Shown here: one piece after another, positions 1 through 7,880 of the stretch
Numbering within the stretch: the first letter of the stretch is position 1
Layout of the letters: every line of letters begins with the position of its first letter
Program-made: the position numbers and the translations under genes
Assembly: GCA_947626485.1 (NCBI GenBank)
Contig: CANQSG010000022.1
Coordinates: 1-17,521 of the forward strand
Length of the DNA stretch: 17,521 nucleotides
Reading direction: 5' to 3'
From: an uncultured Clostridia bacterium
GTDB lineage: Bacteria > Bacillota > Clostridia > Oscillospirales > Acutalibacteraceae
Notes under the pieces: model-generated
Databases searched by the model: none
Told to the model about the DNA's origin: nothing
The model's input: only the letters and a program-made list of their open reading frames with translations

Positions 1-2
1 GG

Positions 3-1274
3 TTTCGGCTGATCCTTGAGCCCGACGGCGGCCTGCGCATTCGCAACGGCGTGTTTTACCGCCGCGAGGCCGTGCTGCACCGCGACCGCGTCTCCTGCGT
101 TTCCGCGACCCGCACCCCGCTGCTCGGCGCCCTGCGCGCCGTCACCCTGCGCATCGACACCGAAGCCGGGCGGGTCGGCCGCGCCGATTTCAGCTTTTTG
201 GTGCACACCCGCGACTACCGCACCGTCGCCCGCGAGCTGCCCGTCACCCGCCGCGCCGTGACCTATCGCGCGGGCTTTTCCAAGCTCGTCCTGCTCTCCG
301 CCGCGACCTCGTCGGCCGTTTCGGGCATTCTCATCGCCGTGCCGCTGCTCAACAAGTCCGCAAAGCTGCTCGGCGTCGGCGTCGAGCGGCTGCTGCTGCC
401 GCAGCTCGACCAGATCAACGAATGGGGCGACGAGCTGGGCGTCTTCCGCTTCGTCCCGCCCGCCGTCAACGCCGTCACGCTGCTGCTCGTCGGGGCGTAT
501 CTGCTCTCCTTCGTCTGCACGCTGGCGCGCAATCTGCGGTTCCGCATCCGGCTCAACCGCGACGAGATCGCGATTCGCACCGGCCTGTTTTCCCGGCGCG
601 AGACCGTCTTTCGCAAGGCGGCGGTCAACAATGTCACCCTGCTGCAAACGCCCTTTCTGCGGCTGCTGCGCCACCGCATGCTGCGGGTCAGCATCGCGGG
701 CTGCGGCGAGAAAAAGCAGGAGAGCGCCGTGCTGCTGCCCGCCGCGCGCGACGACGTCATCCGCACCCAGATGGCGGCGATCTTCGGCTTTCGCCCATCG
801 CGCGACCCCGCCGTCCGCCCGCCGCGGCGCCTGCGCCGGCGGTTCTGGCGCTGGCCGATTCTCGGGTTCGCCCTCGCCCCGCTGCTGACGCTGCTCGCCT
901 GCCGCCTGTTCCCCGTTTTTTCCTCCCTGTTCCTCTTCGCCCTGCCGGCGGCGCTGCTCTTTTTGCTCTACGCCGTCAGCCTCGCGCGGTACAACGGCCG
1001 CCGCTCGGGCTTGACGCTCGACGCCGCCCTCTTTTCCGCCCGGACGTCCCGCCGCTTTTCGATCGTCGAGCTGCACTGCCCGCCGGAACACCTCGGCGTC
1101 TGGCGCATCCGTACCCTGCCGGTCGATCGCCGCCTGGGCTGCTGCCGCGTGAAGGTCACCGTCCGCTCCCAAAGCGCCGAATCCGTCACCCTGCGCCACC
1201 TCGACGCCCCCGCCCTCGCGGCAATTTTATCAAAATTTTACGCCCTCCCTCTTTTTTTAGACGCTGCCTCCTGA
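3..1274 (+). CDS. PH-domain (bPH_2, YdbT-like) membrane protein, 5'-truncated by window edge
   Basis: The reading frame is open to the left edge, so the true start lies outside; 423 residues are visible. Three PH-like (bPH_2/DUF304) segments alternate with hydrophobic stretches. The first contains GGLRIRNGVFYRREAVLHRD. It is followed by a TM stretch (LVLLSAATSSAVSGILIAV), a second (VTLLLVGAYLLSFVCTL), a second PH segment (IRLNRDEIAIRTGLFSRRE), a double TM region (FALAPLLTLLACRLF and LFALPAALLFLLYAVSLA) and a third PH-like segment. This repeated order is that of Bacillus YdbT, usually encoded next to YdbS; a partner would lie upstream and cannot be seen. The family is thought to act at the membrane and, in Bacillus, is linked to resistance to some antimicrobials; no function is shown here. 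The last codons run into the tandem repeat at 1262-1437. Family assignment is fairly sure, function is not. Confidence 0.8.
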   Translation, partial: FRLILEPDGGLRIRNGVFYRREAVLHRDRVSCVSATRTPLLGALRAVTLRIDTEAGRVGRADFSFLVHTRDYRTVARELPVTRRAVTYRAGFSKLVLLSAATSSAVSGILIAVPLLNKSAKLLGVGVERLLLPQLDQINEWGDELGVFRFVPPAVNAVTLLLVGAYLLSFVCTLARNLRFRIRLNRDEIAIRTGLFSRRETVFRKAAVNNVTLLQTPFLRLLRHRMLRVSIAGCGEKKQESAVLLPAARDDVIRTQMAAIFGFRPSRDPAVRPPRRLRRRFWRWPILGFALAPLLTLLACRLFPVFSSLFLFALPAALLFLLYAVSLARYNGRRSGLTLDAALFSARTSRRFSIVELHCPPEHLGVWRIRTLPVDRRLGCCRVKVTVRSQSAESVTLRHLDAPALAAILSKFYALPLFLDAAS

Positions 1275-1437
1275 TTTCTTTTCTCACCTTGATTGCCCGG
1301 TGCTTGACCTTTTTATCCGCTGCCACCTGATTTCTTTTCTTTCCTTGACCGACCCGGTGCTTCCCCTTTTTTAGCCGCTTCCTCCTGATTTCATTCCTAA
1401 CACTAATCGCCCGGTGCTTGACCGGTTTCAGACTTTT
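1262..1437. repeat. Three imperfect ~57 bp tandem units
   Basis: CCTGATTTC recurs at 1270, 1326 and 1384 (steps of 56 and 58 bp). Each time it is followed by a CT-rich stretch and by CCCGGTGCTT about 27 bp later (near 1297, 1354 and 1411). Units 1 and 3 continue TTGACC and unit 2 TTCCCC. Unit 1 contains the stop codon of the PH-domain gene (1272-1274); unit 3 ends about 50 bp before the ABC-F start. The TTGACC words resemble -35 boxes, but no convincing -10 lies at the right distance. No gene is visible between the two CDSs. Confidence 0.75.
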
Positions 1438-1485
1438 TTCGACCGATTTCGCCTCGTTTTTTCTGACTTTTCAAAGGAGACCGCC

Positions 1486-3450
<1,965 letters not shown>

Positions 3451-3492
3451 CCCCGCGCCCCAACCCCACCCGTCTTTTTTTCACTTTGACAG

Positions 3493-3508
3493 CGTTTCAC
3501 GTGAAACA
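3493..3508. promoter_or_regulatory. parS: parS-like site 1 (CGTTTCACGTGAAACA)
   Basis: The 14-bp core GTTTCACGTGAAAC is a perfect palindrome and differs from the Bacillus consensus TGTTNCACGTGAAACA only at its first base. It is the reverse complement of site 3. It lies 42 bp after the ABC-F stop. Spo0J/ParB proteins nucleate on such sites; binding here is inferred. Confidence 0.85.
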
Positions 3509-3640
3509 CCCCGCCGCACCCGAAGCGCAAATTTCAGGAAACCATTTATAAATCCGTCCGCGCAGCGGACACCGCCACTCTTCACTCTTCACTCTTAGTT
3601 CTTCACTTCCGCGCCGCAGCGCGGCCGGTCGCGGCGCGGC
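3493..3640 (+). repeat. Modular intergenic repeat, copy A (short form)
   Basis: This short copy starts with a parS-like site and a degenerate C/G-rich stretch in place of the terminator hairpin. It continues with one hairpin (GTCCGC-gca-GCGGAC, ~3556-3570), the iterated TTCACTCT block (~3577-3607) and a GC hairpin CCGCGCCGCAGCGCGG (~3609-3624). The hairpin ladder found in other copies is missing. It fills most of the 3451-3777 gap; the rest holds the cassette 1 promoter region and nothing else recognised. Confidence 0.75.
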
Positions 3641-3721
3641 CGCAAACTTGTCTGAACTCACTGAAAACACCGCCGCGCACTCGTGAATCTTGCTGTTTTT
3701 TATAACGGACTTTATTTTGTC

Positions 3722-3750
3722 TTGCCTTTCTGGGTCGTTTATGTTATGCT
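3722..3750 (+). promoter_or_regulatory. SigA-type promoter of cassette 1
   Basis: TTGCCT (3722-3727), 17 bp, TATGCT (3745-3750), 27 bp before the start codon of the first cassette gene. About 50 bp around it (3680-3732) are nearly identical to the region before cassette 2 (5452-5503), so promoter and gene were duplicated together. Confidence 0.75.
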
Positions 3751-3777
3751 AAAGAAAACAGAAAAGGTGGTCGTTTT

Positions 3778-4338
3778 ATGTTTAACAATATCGGACAGAA
3801 AATTAAAACGCTGGCAAAGGTGCTCTGCGGGCTCGGAATTTTTATCTCCTGCCTCGCCGGCATCGTGAATATGCTGCGGCCGGAAATCGGCAATCCGCTG
3901 ACCGGACTGGTGCTGATCGTGGTCGGTTCTTTGGGTTCGTGGGTCGGCTCGTTTATGACCTACGGCATCGGGCAGCTGATCGAAAACACAGATATCCTCG
4001 TCTCGATGAGTCGGCAAACGCCGCCGCCCATGCCGGTTTATCTTCCGCACCCCGGCTCGACGCCTCCTTCGCCCGCGCCCAGCGCCACCCCCACCTCCGG
4101 CAACGCCTCTGCATCCTCCGGCACACCCGCCCCTGCCGGCAAACCTGTACCCGTCGACAAGCCTGCGCCCGAAAGCACAGCTTCGTCCGGCAGCGCTCCT
4201 GCAGCGCGGCCGCCCATCGAACACAAATGGCGCTGCGACGGTTGCGGCAACCTGATCAGCGAAATGGTTTGTCCTTATTGTAACACCGTCACGCCCGGCG
4301 CAGAAGATTCCCCGGCGAGCAAAACCAAAAATTCTTAA
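3778..4338 (+). CDS. Cassette 1 first gene: two-TM protein with proline-rich linker and C-terminal zinc ribbon
   Basis: A 186-residue protein. Residues 1-77 are the conserved cassette module: MFNNIGQKIK, TM1 (~13-33), TM2 (~41-62) and TYGIGQLIENTDIL. A long Pro/Ala/Ser/Thr-rich spacer follows (~81-147), then a zinc-ribbon pair of knuckles CDGC...CPYC (Cys 153, 156, 165, 168). The likely topology is two TMs with the tail in the cytoplasm (inferred). The promoter above and AAAAGGTGG before the ATG support the start. The six-TM partner follows after 56 bp. Paralogues lie at 5552, 11267 and 12800; only this one has a zinc ribbon, while two of the others end in a SHOCT-like helix pair. Function not recognised; a membrane-anchored sensor or assembly factor is only one possibility. 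Confidence 0.85.
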   Translation: MFNNIGQKIKTLAKVLCGLGIFISCLAGIVNMLRPEIGNPLTGLVLIVVGSLGSWVGSFMTYGIGQLIENTDILVSMSRQTPPPMPVYLPHPGSTPPSPAPSATPTSGNASASSGTPAPAGKPVPVDKPAPESTASSGSAPAARPPIEHKWRCDGCGNLISEMVCPYCNTVTPGAEDSPASKTKNS

Positions 4339-4394
4339 GCCGGGAAAAGCGAAACGAGAGAAGTATTTCAATAGAAACGACAGGAGATCAAACC

Positions 4395-5027
4395 ATGAAA
4401 TCTTCTCGCAAGCTCTCCCAAAACCCCGCGCCGTGGCTGCGCATCCTGACCCTCGCCTCTTTCCTCCCCCTTGTTTTCGCGATTGCGATTTTCGGGACGC
4501 ATTACGGACTATTGGAGGCTTCCCCCGAGATTTGCAGCCTGCTTCCGTATCTCTTGTTTTTGCTCTACCTGTGCGTGGGGCTTCCGGCGCGAAAAAACCG
4601 TTTTCTGCTGCCGCTCTCTTACGCCTTCTTCGCTTTGGTGCACTTTTCCGTTGCAATATATTTTTTGAGAACAATCGTGATAACCGGTTACGGTATCCGA
4701 TTTTTCCTTCGCCATATGCCGTATATCCCGCTCCAGATTTGTGCTGATTTTGTGATCGGCGGAATCAACGTAGCCCTCGCAGCCCTCTCCGCGACCGGAT
4801 TTAAGCATACCAAAGCCGCGCAAATCCTCATCGGCGTCTGGGCGGCGATGACGTTGCCTCATCACTGGAGGATATTCTATTTTATTTTTTGGCGCCCAAA
4901 CTATCTGTTCGATTCTCTGCCCGATTTCCTGTCTCTGTTTTCAACCCTTATCCTGTTAGCCGGGCAATTCCTGTTCTGGCGCCACAGCGCCCCCCTCCCT
5001 CCCGCACAACCCCCGCAACAAGAGTAA
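4395..5027 (+). CDS. Cassette 1 second gene: six-TM membrane protein
   Basis: A 210-residue, very hydrophobic protein with about six TM segments (e.g. ILTLASFLPLVFAIAIF, LLPYLLFLLYLCVGL, LLPLSYAFFALVHFSVA, GGINVALAALSA, FSTLILLAGQFLFW). The N-terminus LSQNPAPWLRIL and the motif ATGFKHTKAAQILIGVW are shared with the six-TM protein of cassette 4 (IAQNPTPWLRVL, ATGLKHTKTAQNLIGV), so they are paralogues. Unlike those of cassettes 2 and 4 it ends shortly after the last TM in a Pro/Gln tail and lacks the SHOCT-like end. ACAGGAGA sits just before the ATG. It is probably cotranscribed with the gene before it. Function unknown. Confidence 0.85.
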   Translation: MKSSRKLSQNPAPWLRILTLASFLPLVFAIAIFGTHYGLLEASPEICSLLPYLLFLLYLCVGLPARKNRFLLPLSYAFFALVHFSVAIYFLRTIVITGYGIRFFLRHMPYIPLQICADFVIGGINVALAALSATGFKHTKAAQILIGVWAAMTLPHHWRIFYFIFWRPNYLFDSLPDFLSLFSTLILLAGQFLFWRHSAPLPPAQPPQQE

Positions 5028-5070
5028 CCCCCCGCAACCCCGCCCCGCCGCACAAGCCGAAACCTTCCGT

Positions 5071-5086
5071 TGTTCCACGTGAAACA
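5071..5086. promoter_or_regulatory. parS: parS site 2 (TGTTCCACGTGAAACA)
   Basis: An exact match to the classical Bacillus subtilis parS 16-mer. It lies 43 bp after the six-TM gene and 15 bp before the terminator stem of repeat copy B. It is the reverse complement of sites 5 and 6, in keeping with the opposite orientation of those repeat copies. Confidence 0.93.
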
Positions 5087-5101
5087 ATCAACCAACCCCC
5101 C

Positions 5102-5141
5102 CGCCCCGGTGTACTTCAACCACACCGGGGCGCGAGTTTTT
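5102..5141 (+). terminator. Intrinsic terminator hairpin after cassette 1
   Basis: An 11-bp stem CGCCCCGGTGT / ACACCGGGGCG with a 9-nt loop, then CGAG and five T. It sits just after the cassette 1 genes. The same stem occurs in copies C, E, F and G. Confidence 0.75.
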
Positions 5142-5274
5142 ATAATGATGCTTGCCCTGTCGGGCAAATGATGTTACCTGCGGTAATGATGTTTCCCCTG
5201 CGGGTAAATGATGTTGCCTTCGGCGAATGATGCCTGCCCTGCGGGCACATTCACTCTGCGCTCTTGCGGTGCCC

Positions 5275-5320
5275 AAAAAAAGCTCTCGGGCGCCTACCGG
5301 CGCTGTTCCTCGGCTTTTTT
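5275..5320. terminator. Bidirectional terminator-like hairpin (A6GC...GCT6) in copy B
   Basis: AAAAAAGC (5276-5283) pairs with GCTTTTTT (5313-5320) and encloses an inner GCGCC-tac-GGCGC hairpin. With A and T tracts on both sides it could terminate transcription in either direction. Copy E carries the same structure. Confidence 0.6.
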
Positions 5321-5494
5321 GACCGCGACGCGAACCTCGCCTCGCTGCATCGCCCACCGGGCGCGCTCGGCGACGTTCCACTCTTAGTTCTTCACTCCGC
5401 GCCAGCGGCGCGGCCTCTGTCATGGCAATTCTCACCGAAAACGTTGTTTTCCGCTCGTGAAACTTGCTGTTTTTATAACTGACTTTATTTTGTC

Positions 5495-5523
5495 TTGCCT
5501 TTCTGCGGCGGTTGTGTTATGCT
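5495..5523 (+). promoter_or_regulatory. SigA-type promoter of cassette 2
   Basis: TTGCCT (5495-5500), 17 bp, TATGCT (5518-5523), 28 bp before the start codon. Boxes and spacing are the same as in cassette 1. Confidence 0.75.
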
Positions 5524-5551
5524 AAGAAAAAACAGGAAAGGCGGCATTTTT

Positions 5552-5989
5552 ATGTTTCAAAACATCGGACGGAAAATTATGGTGCTCGCGCAGGTGATCG
5601 CGTGGATCGGAATTGCGGCTTCCTGCATCAGCGGTTTTGTTATGATGGCGTCGGATTATTTGAACCCGTTGATTGGCCTGCTGGTTTTGGTGCTCGGCTC
5701 CCTCTTTTCTTGGATCGGGTCGTTTATGACCTACGGTTTCGGTCGACTGATTGAAAACAGCGATATTCTCGTTGCGCAGGGGCAGCAAACGCAGGAGAAG
5801 CCAGTCCGCCCGACGGAATCCGGCGGAAATTCCTTCGGAAATCCCGAAAACCCGCGGAAGAACCCGCCGAAGAAACCCGTATTAAGCATGGAAAAAGAGG
5901 AAAAGCGAAAGCAGCTTGAACAGTGGTTGAAAGATGGACTGATTATGGAGGAGGAGTATCAACATAAACTGGAGGAGCTCGAGCAATGA
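5552..5989 (+). CDS. Cassette 2 first gene: two-TM protein with SHOCT-like C-terminus
   Basis: A 145-residue protein with the conserved start MFQNIGRKIM, TM1 (~11-32), TM2 (~39-62) and MTYGFGRLIENSDIL. A Pro/Asn/Lys-rich linker (~79-112) leads to a SHOCT-like helix pair (~115-145, KQLEQWLKDGLIMEEEYQHK). The ATG at 5552 is preferred to in-frame codons upstream (5495) because GGAAAGGCGG precedes it and all paralogues begin MFxNIG. It overlaps the next gene by ATGA (5986-5989), implying translational coupling. Its first 77 residues differ from the cassette 3 protein at about 13 positions, the closest pair in the set. Function unknown; SHOCT ends are usually thought to mediate oligomer formation or protein contacts. 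Confidence 0.85.
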   Translation: MFQNIGRKIMVLAQVIAWIGIAASCISGFVMMASDYLNPLIGLLVLVLGSLFSWIGSFMTYGFGRLIENSDILVAQGQQTQEKPVRPTESGGNSFGNPENPRKNPPKKPVLSMEKEEKRKQLEQWLKDGLIMEEEYQHKLEELEQ

Positions 5990-6762
5990 AAAAAATCAAC
6001 ATCGCCCAAAACCTGATAACGTGGCTGCAAACGCTTGTTTTGGCGTCTCTTGTTTACCGAGTGTTTTATTTTACACGAGCATCAATAATAGATTGGGGCT
6101 TTTTGAACATTCGTGGCGAGGGTGCAACTTTGTTTTTTCGAACTCTCGAAGACACAACCTACCGCTATACGTATACGTTGCCTCTTTGCATCCTTACATG
6201 GATTTGTAATTTATTGCCCGGTTTACTGTTTTTGCTCTTTTTATTTGTTTGCTTTCCCAAAAAGAAATACCATCCATTGCTCCCGGCTTCTTACGGGTTA
6301 TCTGTTTTTATGCTTCTGGGGCAAATGTGCACATGGAAAGCAGGGTTCGTTTATATACTTAATACGGTATATTTCTCGAAACTCTTTTCTGTGGTTGCGT
6401 TGGTATTAGCGGGAATAAATGTTGCATTTATGATTTTCTGCATCAAAGGGTTCAAGTTCGCAAGGGTGGCACAGGTTTTGGTCTGCATTCAAGGGGTGCT
6501 GTCGCTGTTATTTAATGTGAGAACTGTGTTTTTTGTGTTTGAAGACCCGGGTAACTGGTAGAGTTGGTTGAATTTGTTCCTTTGGTTCGCGGATTTGGCC
6601 ATGCTGGCGGCCTACTTCCTGTTCTGGCGCTACGGCGTAACCTTTTCTCCCGCGCAGGAAATTCAACAGAAATTATACGCCCTAAAACAAAAAGCAGAAA
6701 GCGGCGCGATCTCCGAACAGGAGTACGCCGCCCAAAGAGCCGAATTGCTGCGCAAGCTGTAA
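5986..6762 (+). pseudogene. Cassette 2 second gene: six-TM protein with SHOCT-like tail, interrupted by in-frame TAG
   Basis: The frame from the ATG at 5986 gives 191 residues (IAQNLITWLQTLVLASLVY..., about five TMs, motif IKGFKFARVAQVLV), then TAG at 6559-6561. The same frame stays open to TAA at 6762 and encodes the sixth TM (LAMLAAYFLFWRYGVTFSP) and a SHOCT-like tail (QKLYALKQKAESGAISEQEY...AELLRKL). The cassette 4 paralogue reads through this point without a stop (GWLSILGILAVFAELAGEFIFW), so the TAG breaks an ancestral frame. Codon 192 of 258 is lost. The stretch 5990-6560 is visibly more AT-rich than its surroundings. Alternatives are a functional truncated protein, stop-codon readthrough or a sequence error; a recent nonsense mutation is the simplest reading. 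Confidence 0.8.
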
Positions 6763-6767
6763 TGCCA

Positions 6768-6783
6768 TGTTTCACGTGAAACG
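6768..6783. promoter_or_regulatory. parS: parS-like site 3 (TGTTTCACGTGAAACG)
   Basis: Perfect 14-bp palindromic core, with only the last base off the consensus. It begins 6 bp after the end of the cassette 2 six-TM frame and is the reverse complement of site 1. Confidence 0.85.
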
Positions 6784-6817
6784 CTTGCGCCCGCCATCAC
6801 CCCACTCACTTCCATAA

Positions 6818-6833
6818 TGTTTCCCGTGAAACA
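6818..6833. promoter_or_regulatory. parS: parS-like site 4, off-consensus core (TGTTTCCCGTGAAACA)
   Basis: The central CACGTG is changed to CCCGTG. The same variant occurs inverted as site 8. The altered base lies in the conserved core, so weaker ParB binding is expected (inferred). Confidence 0.6.
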
Positions 6834-6837
6834 CCCC

Positions 6838-6876
6838 CGCCCCGGTGTGCCACCCCGCACCCGGGGCGAAAATTTT
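6838..6876 (+). terminator. Terminator-like hairpin after cassette 2
   Basis: CGCCCCGG-TG pairs with CACCCGGGGCG with a one-base bulge, followed by AAAATTTTG. It is a diverged version of the copy B hairpin and lies after the cassette 2 genes. Confidence 0.6.
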
Positions 6877-7044
6877 GTAATGATGTTTGCCCTGTCGGGC
6901 AAATGATGTTACCTTCGGTAATGATGCAGGCTCCGCCTATGATGTGTGCCTACGGCACATGTTTATTATCCGTCCGCGAAGCGGACACCGAAGTTCATCA
7001 CTCTTCACTCTTAGTTCTTCACTAAAATATTCTCCCGCCCCGGG

Positions 7045-7074
7045 CGAATATTTCCCCTCCTTCCGCACAAACTA
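7045..7074 (+). promoter_or_regulatory. Possible SigG-type promoter of spoVAE
   Basis: CGAATA (7045-7050), 17 bp, CAAACTA (7068-7074), about 50 bp before the spoVAE start. This resembles the Bacillus SigG pattern (TGAATA, 17-18 bp, CATACTA), and spoVA genes are SigG-controlled in Bacillus. No SigA-like promoter is evident here. The first box falls in the 3' arm of the hairpin at 7025-7053. One mismatch in each box keeps this tentative. Confidence 0.4.
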
Positions 7075-7123
7075 CCCCCAACAAAGCGGCAAATTCCTGC
7101 CGTGCGGAAAGGACGTCCTTTTT

Positions 7124-7492
7124 ATGGAATTGTTTTTGCATTGTCTTGCCGCCTTTTTTGTCGGCGGCGCGTTTTGCTTGATCGGGCAGGTTCTGATCGA
7201 CTTCACCGGGCTGACCCCGGCGCGGATTCTGGTGACGTTCGTCGTCTCGGGCGTCGCGCTGACGGCGCTCGGGCTTTACGAGCCGCTGGTGGAATTCGCC
7301 GGCGCGGGGGCGACGGTGCCGCTGACCGGCTTCGGTTATTCGCTCGCGAAAGGTGTCGAGCAGAGCGTCGCGGAGTTCGGCTGGCTCGGCGCGCTGTCCG
7401 GCGGGGTGACGGCCGCCGCCGCGGGGATTACGGCGGCGGTTGTGTTTGGCTGCTTGACGGCACTTGTGGCGAGAAGGAGAGATAAAAGCTGA
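7124..7492 (+). CDS. spoVAE: Stage V sporulation protein AE (SpoVAE)
   Basis: A 122-residue membrane protein belonging to the SpoVA channel set that moves dipicolinic acid into the forespore and releases it at germination. Family hallmarks seen are GQVLIDFTGLTPARILV (~21-37), LYEPLVEFAGAGATVPLTGF (~51-70) and TAAAAGITAAVVFGCLTAL. There are about four hydrophobic segments and the length is typical. The ATG at 7124 is chosen because a GGAAAGGA stretch precedes it and the family starts just before the first TM; longer in-frame versions would run through repeat copy C. The usual partners spoVAC and spoVAD are not next to it: copies C and D flank it. It is the best evidence in the window for an endospore former. 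Confidence 0.93.
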   Translation: MELFLHCLAAFFVGGAFCLIGQVLIDFTGLTPARILVTFVVSGVALTALGLYEPLVEFAGAGATVPLTGFGYSLAKGVEQSVAEFGWLGALSGGVTAAAAGITAAVVFGCLTALVARRRDKS

Positions 7493-7504
7493 AAACGACC
7501 GAGT

Positions 7505-7703
7505 CCGCGCCGCGCTGCGGCGCGGTAGTGATGAACTAAAAGTGAAGAGTGAAGAGTGTCGGTGTCCGCTACGCGGACGGAAATAAATTGTGCCGTAGGC
7601 ACACATCATTACCGAAGGTAACATCATTTGCCCGATAGGGCAAACATCATAGGCGAAGCCCGCATCATTGCCCGACAGGGCAGCATCATTTTGCCCGCAG
7701 GGC
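7505..7703 (-). repeat. Modular intergenic repeat, copy D (no parS, no terminator stem)
   Basis: Inverted relative to A-C. On the plus strand it reads: GC hairpin CGCGCCGCGCTGCGGCGCGG (~7507-7526); TAGTGATGAACTAAAAGTGAAG iteration; GTCCGC-tac-GCGGAC; then a ladder separated by CATCAT (GTGCC-gta-GGCAC, TACC-gaa-GGTA, TTGCCC-gata-GGGCAA, GGC-gaa-GCC, GCCC-gaca-GGGC, TTGCCC-gca-GGGCAA). It stops at ~7703 without a terminator stem or parS. The next ~60 bp lead into the parA promoter. Confidence 0.8.
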
Positions 7704-7766
7704 AAACCCTCCCTTTCCCGTCTCCTCGCTTTTTTCGGCGGGGCGGCGGGAATTTGTTTCGGACGG

Positions 7767-7795
7767 TTGTCTTTTTGCGCGATGTGTGTTATAAT
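7767..7795 (+). promoter_or_regulatory. SigA promoter of parAB
   Basis: TTGTCT (7767-7772), 17 bp, TATAAT (7790-7795): a strong consensus match. Transcription would start near 7802, giving a leader of about 80 nt before the parA TTG. serS follows in the same direction with no clear terminator in between, so it may share this promoter. Confidence 0.8.
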
Positions 7796-7880
7796 AGGTG
7801 CCGGAACGTAATTTTATGCGCAACGGCTCCTTTGCGGCGCGCCGCGAGGGGCGGACTTGCTTCGGCGGGGAGGTCCCGGT

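Larger units (their letters stand above)
5071..5414 (+). repeat. Modular intergenic repeat, copy B (full form)
   Basis: In order: parS (5071-5086); terminator hairpin (5102-5141); ladder of five hairpins separated by ATGATG (~5142-5254); ~110 bp block with an A6GC...GCT6 stem (~5268-5381); shortened CACTCTTAGTTCTTCACT; GC hairpin CCGCGCCAGCGGCGCGG (~5397-5413). The ~110 bp block reappears inverted in copy E (10893-11006). The copy fills most of the 5028-5551 gap; the remainder is the cassette 2 promoter region. Confidence 0.85.
6768..7053 (+). repeat. Modular intergenic repeat, copy C (two parS-like sites)
   Basis: In order: parS-like sites 3 and 4; terminator hairpin (~6838-6876); ladder of hairpins separated by ATGATG (TTTGCCC-tgtc-GGGCAAA, TTACC-ttc-GGTAA, a short GGC-tcc-GCC unit, GTGCC-tac-GGCAC; ~6877-6962); hairpin GTCCGC-gaa-GCGGAC (~6972-6986); TTCACTCT iteration (~6995-7023); and, in place of the usual GC hairpin, AAATATTC/GAATATTT (7025-7053). 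The terminal hairpin overlaps the putative spoVAE promoter. Confidence 0.8.

Noticed and set aside
1304..1332. SigA promoter from TTGACC in the 57 bp repeats
   Set aside because: At 17 bp spacing the second box reads CTGATT, too poor a -10; the same holds for unit 3.
3600..3700. tRNA or small structured RNA in the GC-rich gap before cassette 1
   Set aside because: Only short hairpins are seen; no cloverleaf, no conserved tRNA boxes.
5142..5254. Small ORFs starting at ATGATG in the hairpin ladders (peptides such as MPCRANDV or MPDRANII)
   Set aside because: The ATGs are part of the repeat spacer, no ribosome-binding sites precede them, and frames shift with unit length. Best explained as non-coding structure.
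6559..6561. Pyrrolysine or selenocysteine-type recoding of the TAG
   Set aside because: No neighbouring recoding element or pyl genes are visible and the paralogue has no special residue at this place; a nonsense mutation is simpler.
6887..7123. N-terminal extension of spoVAE
   Set aside because: It would translate repeat copy C; the family start and a GGAAAGGA sequence support 7124.
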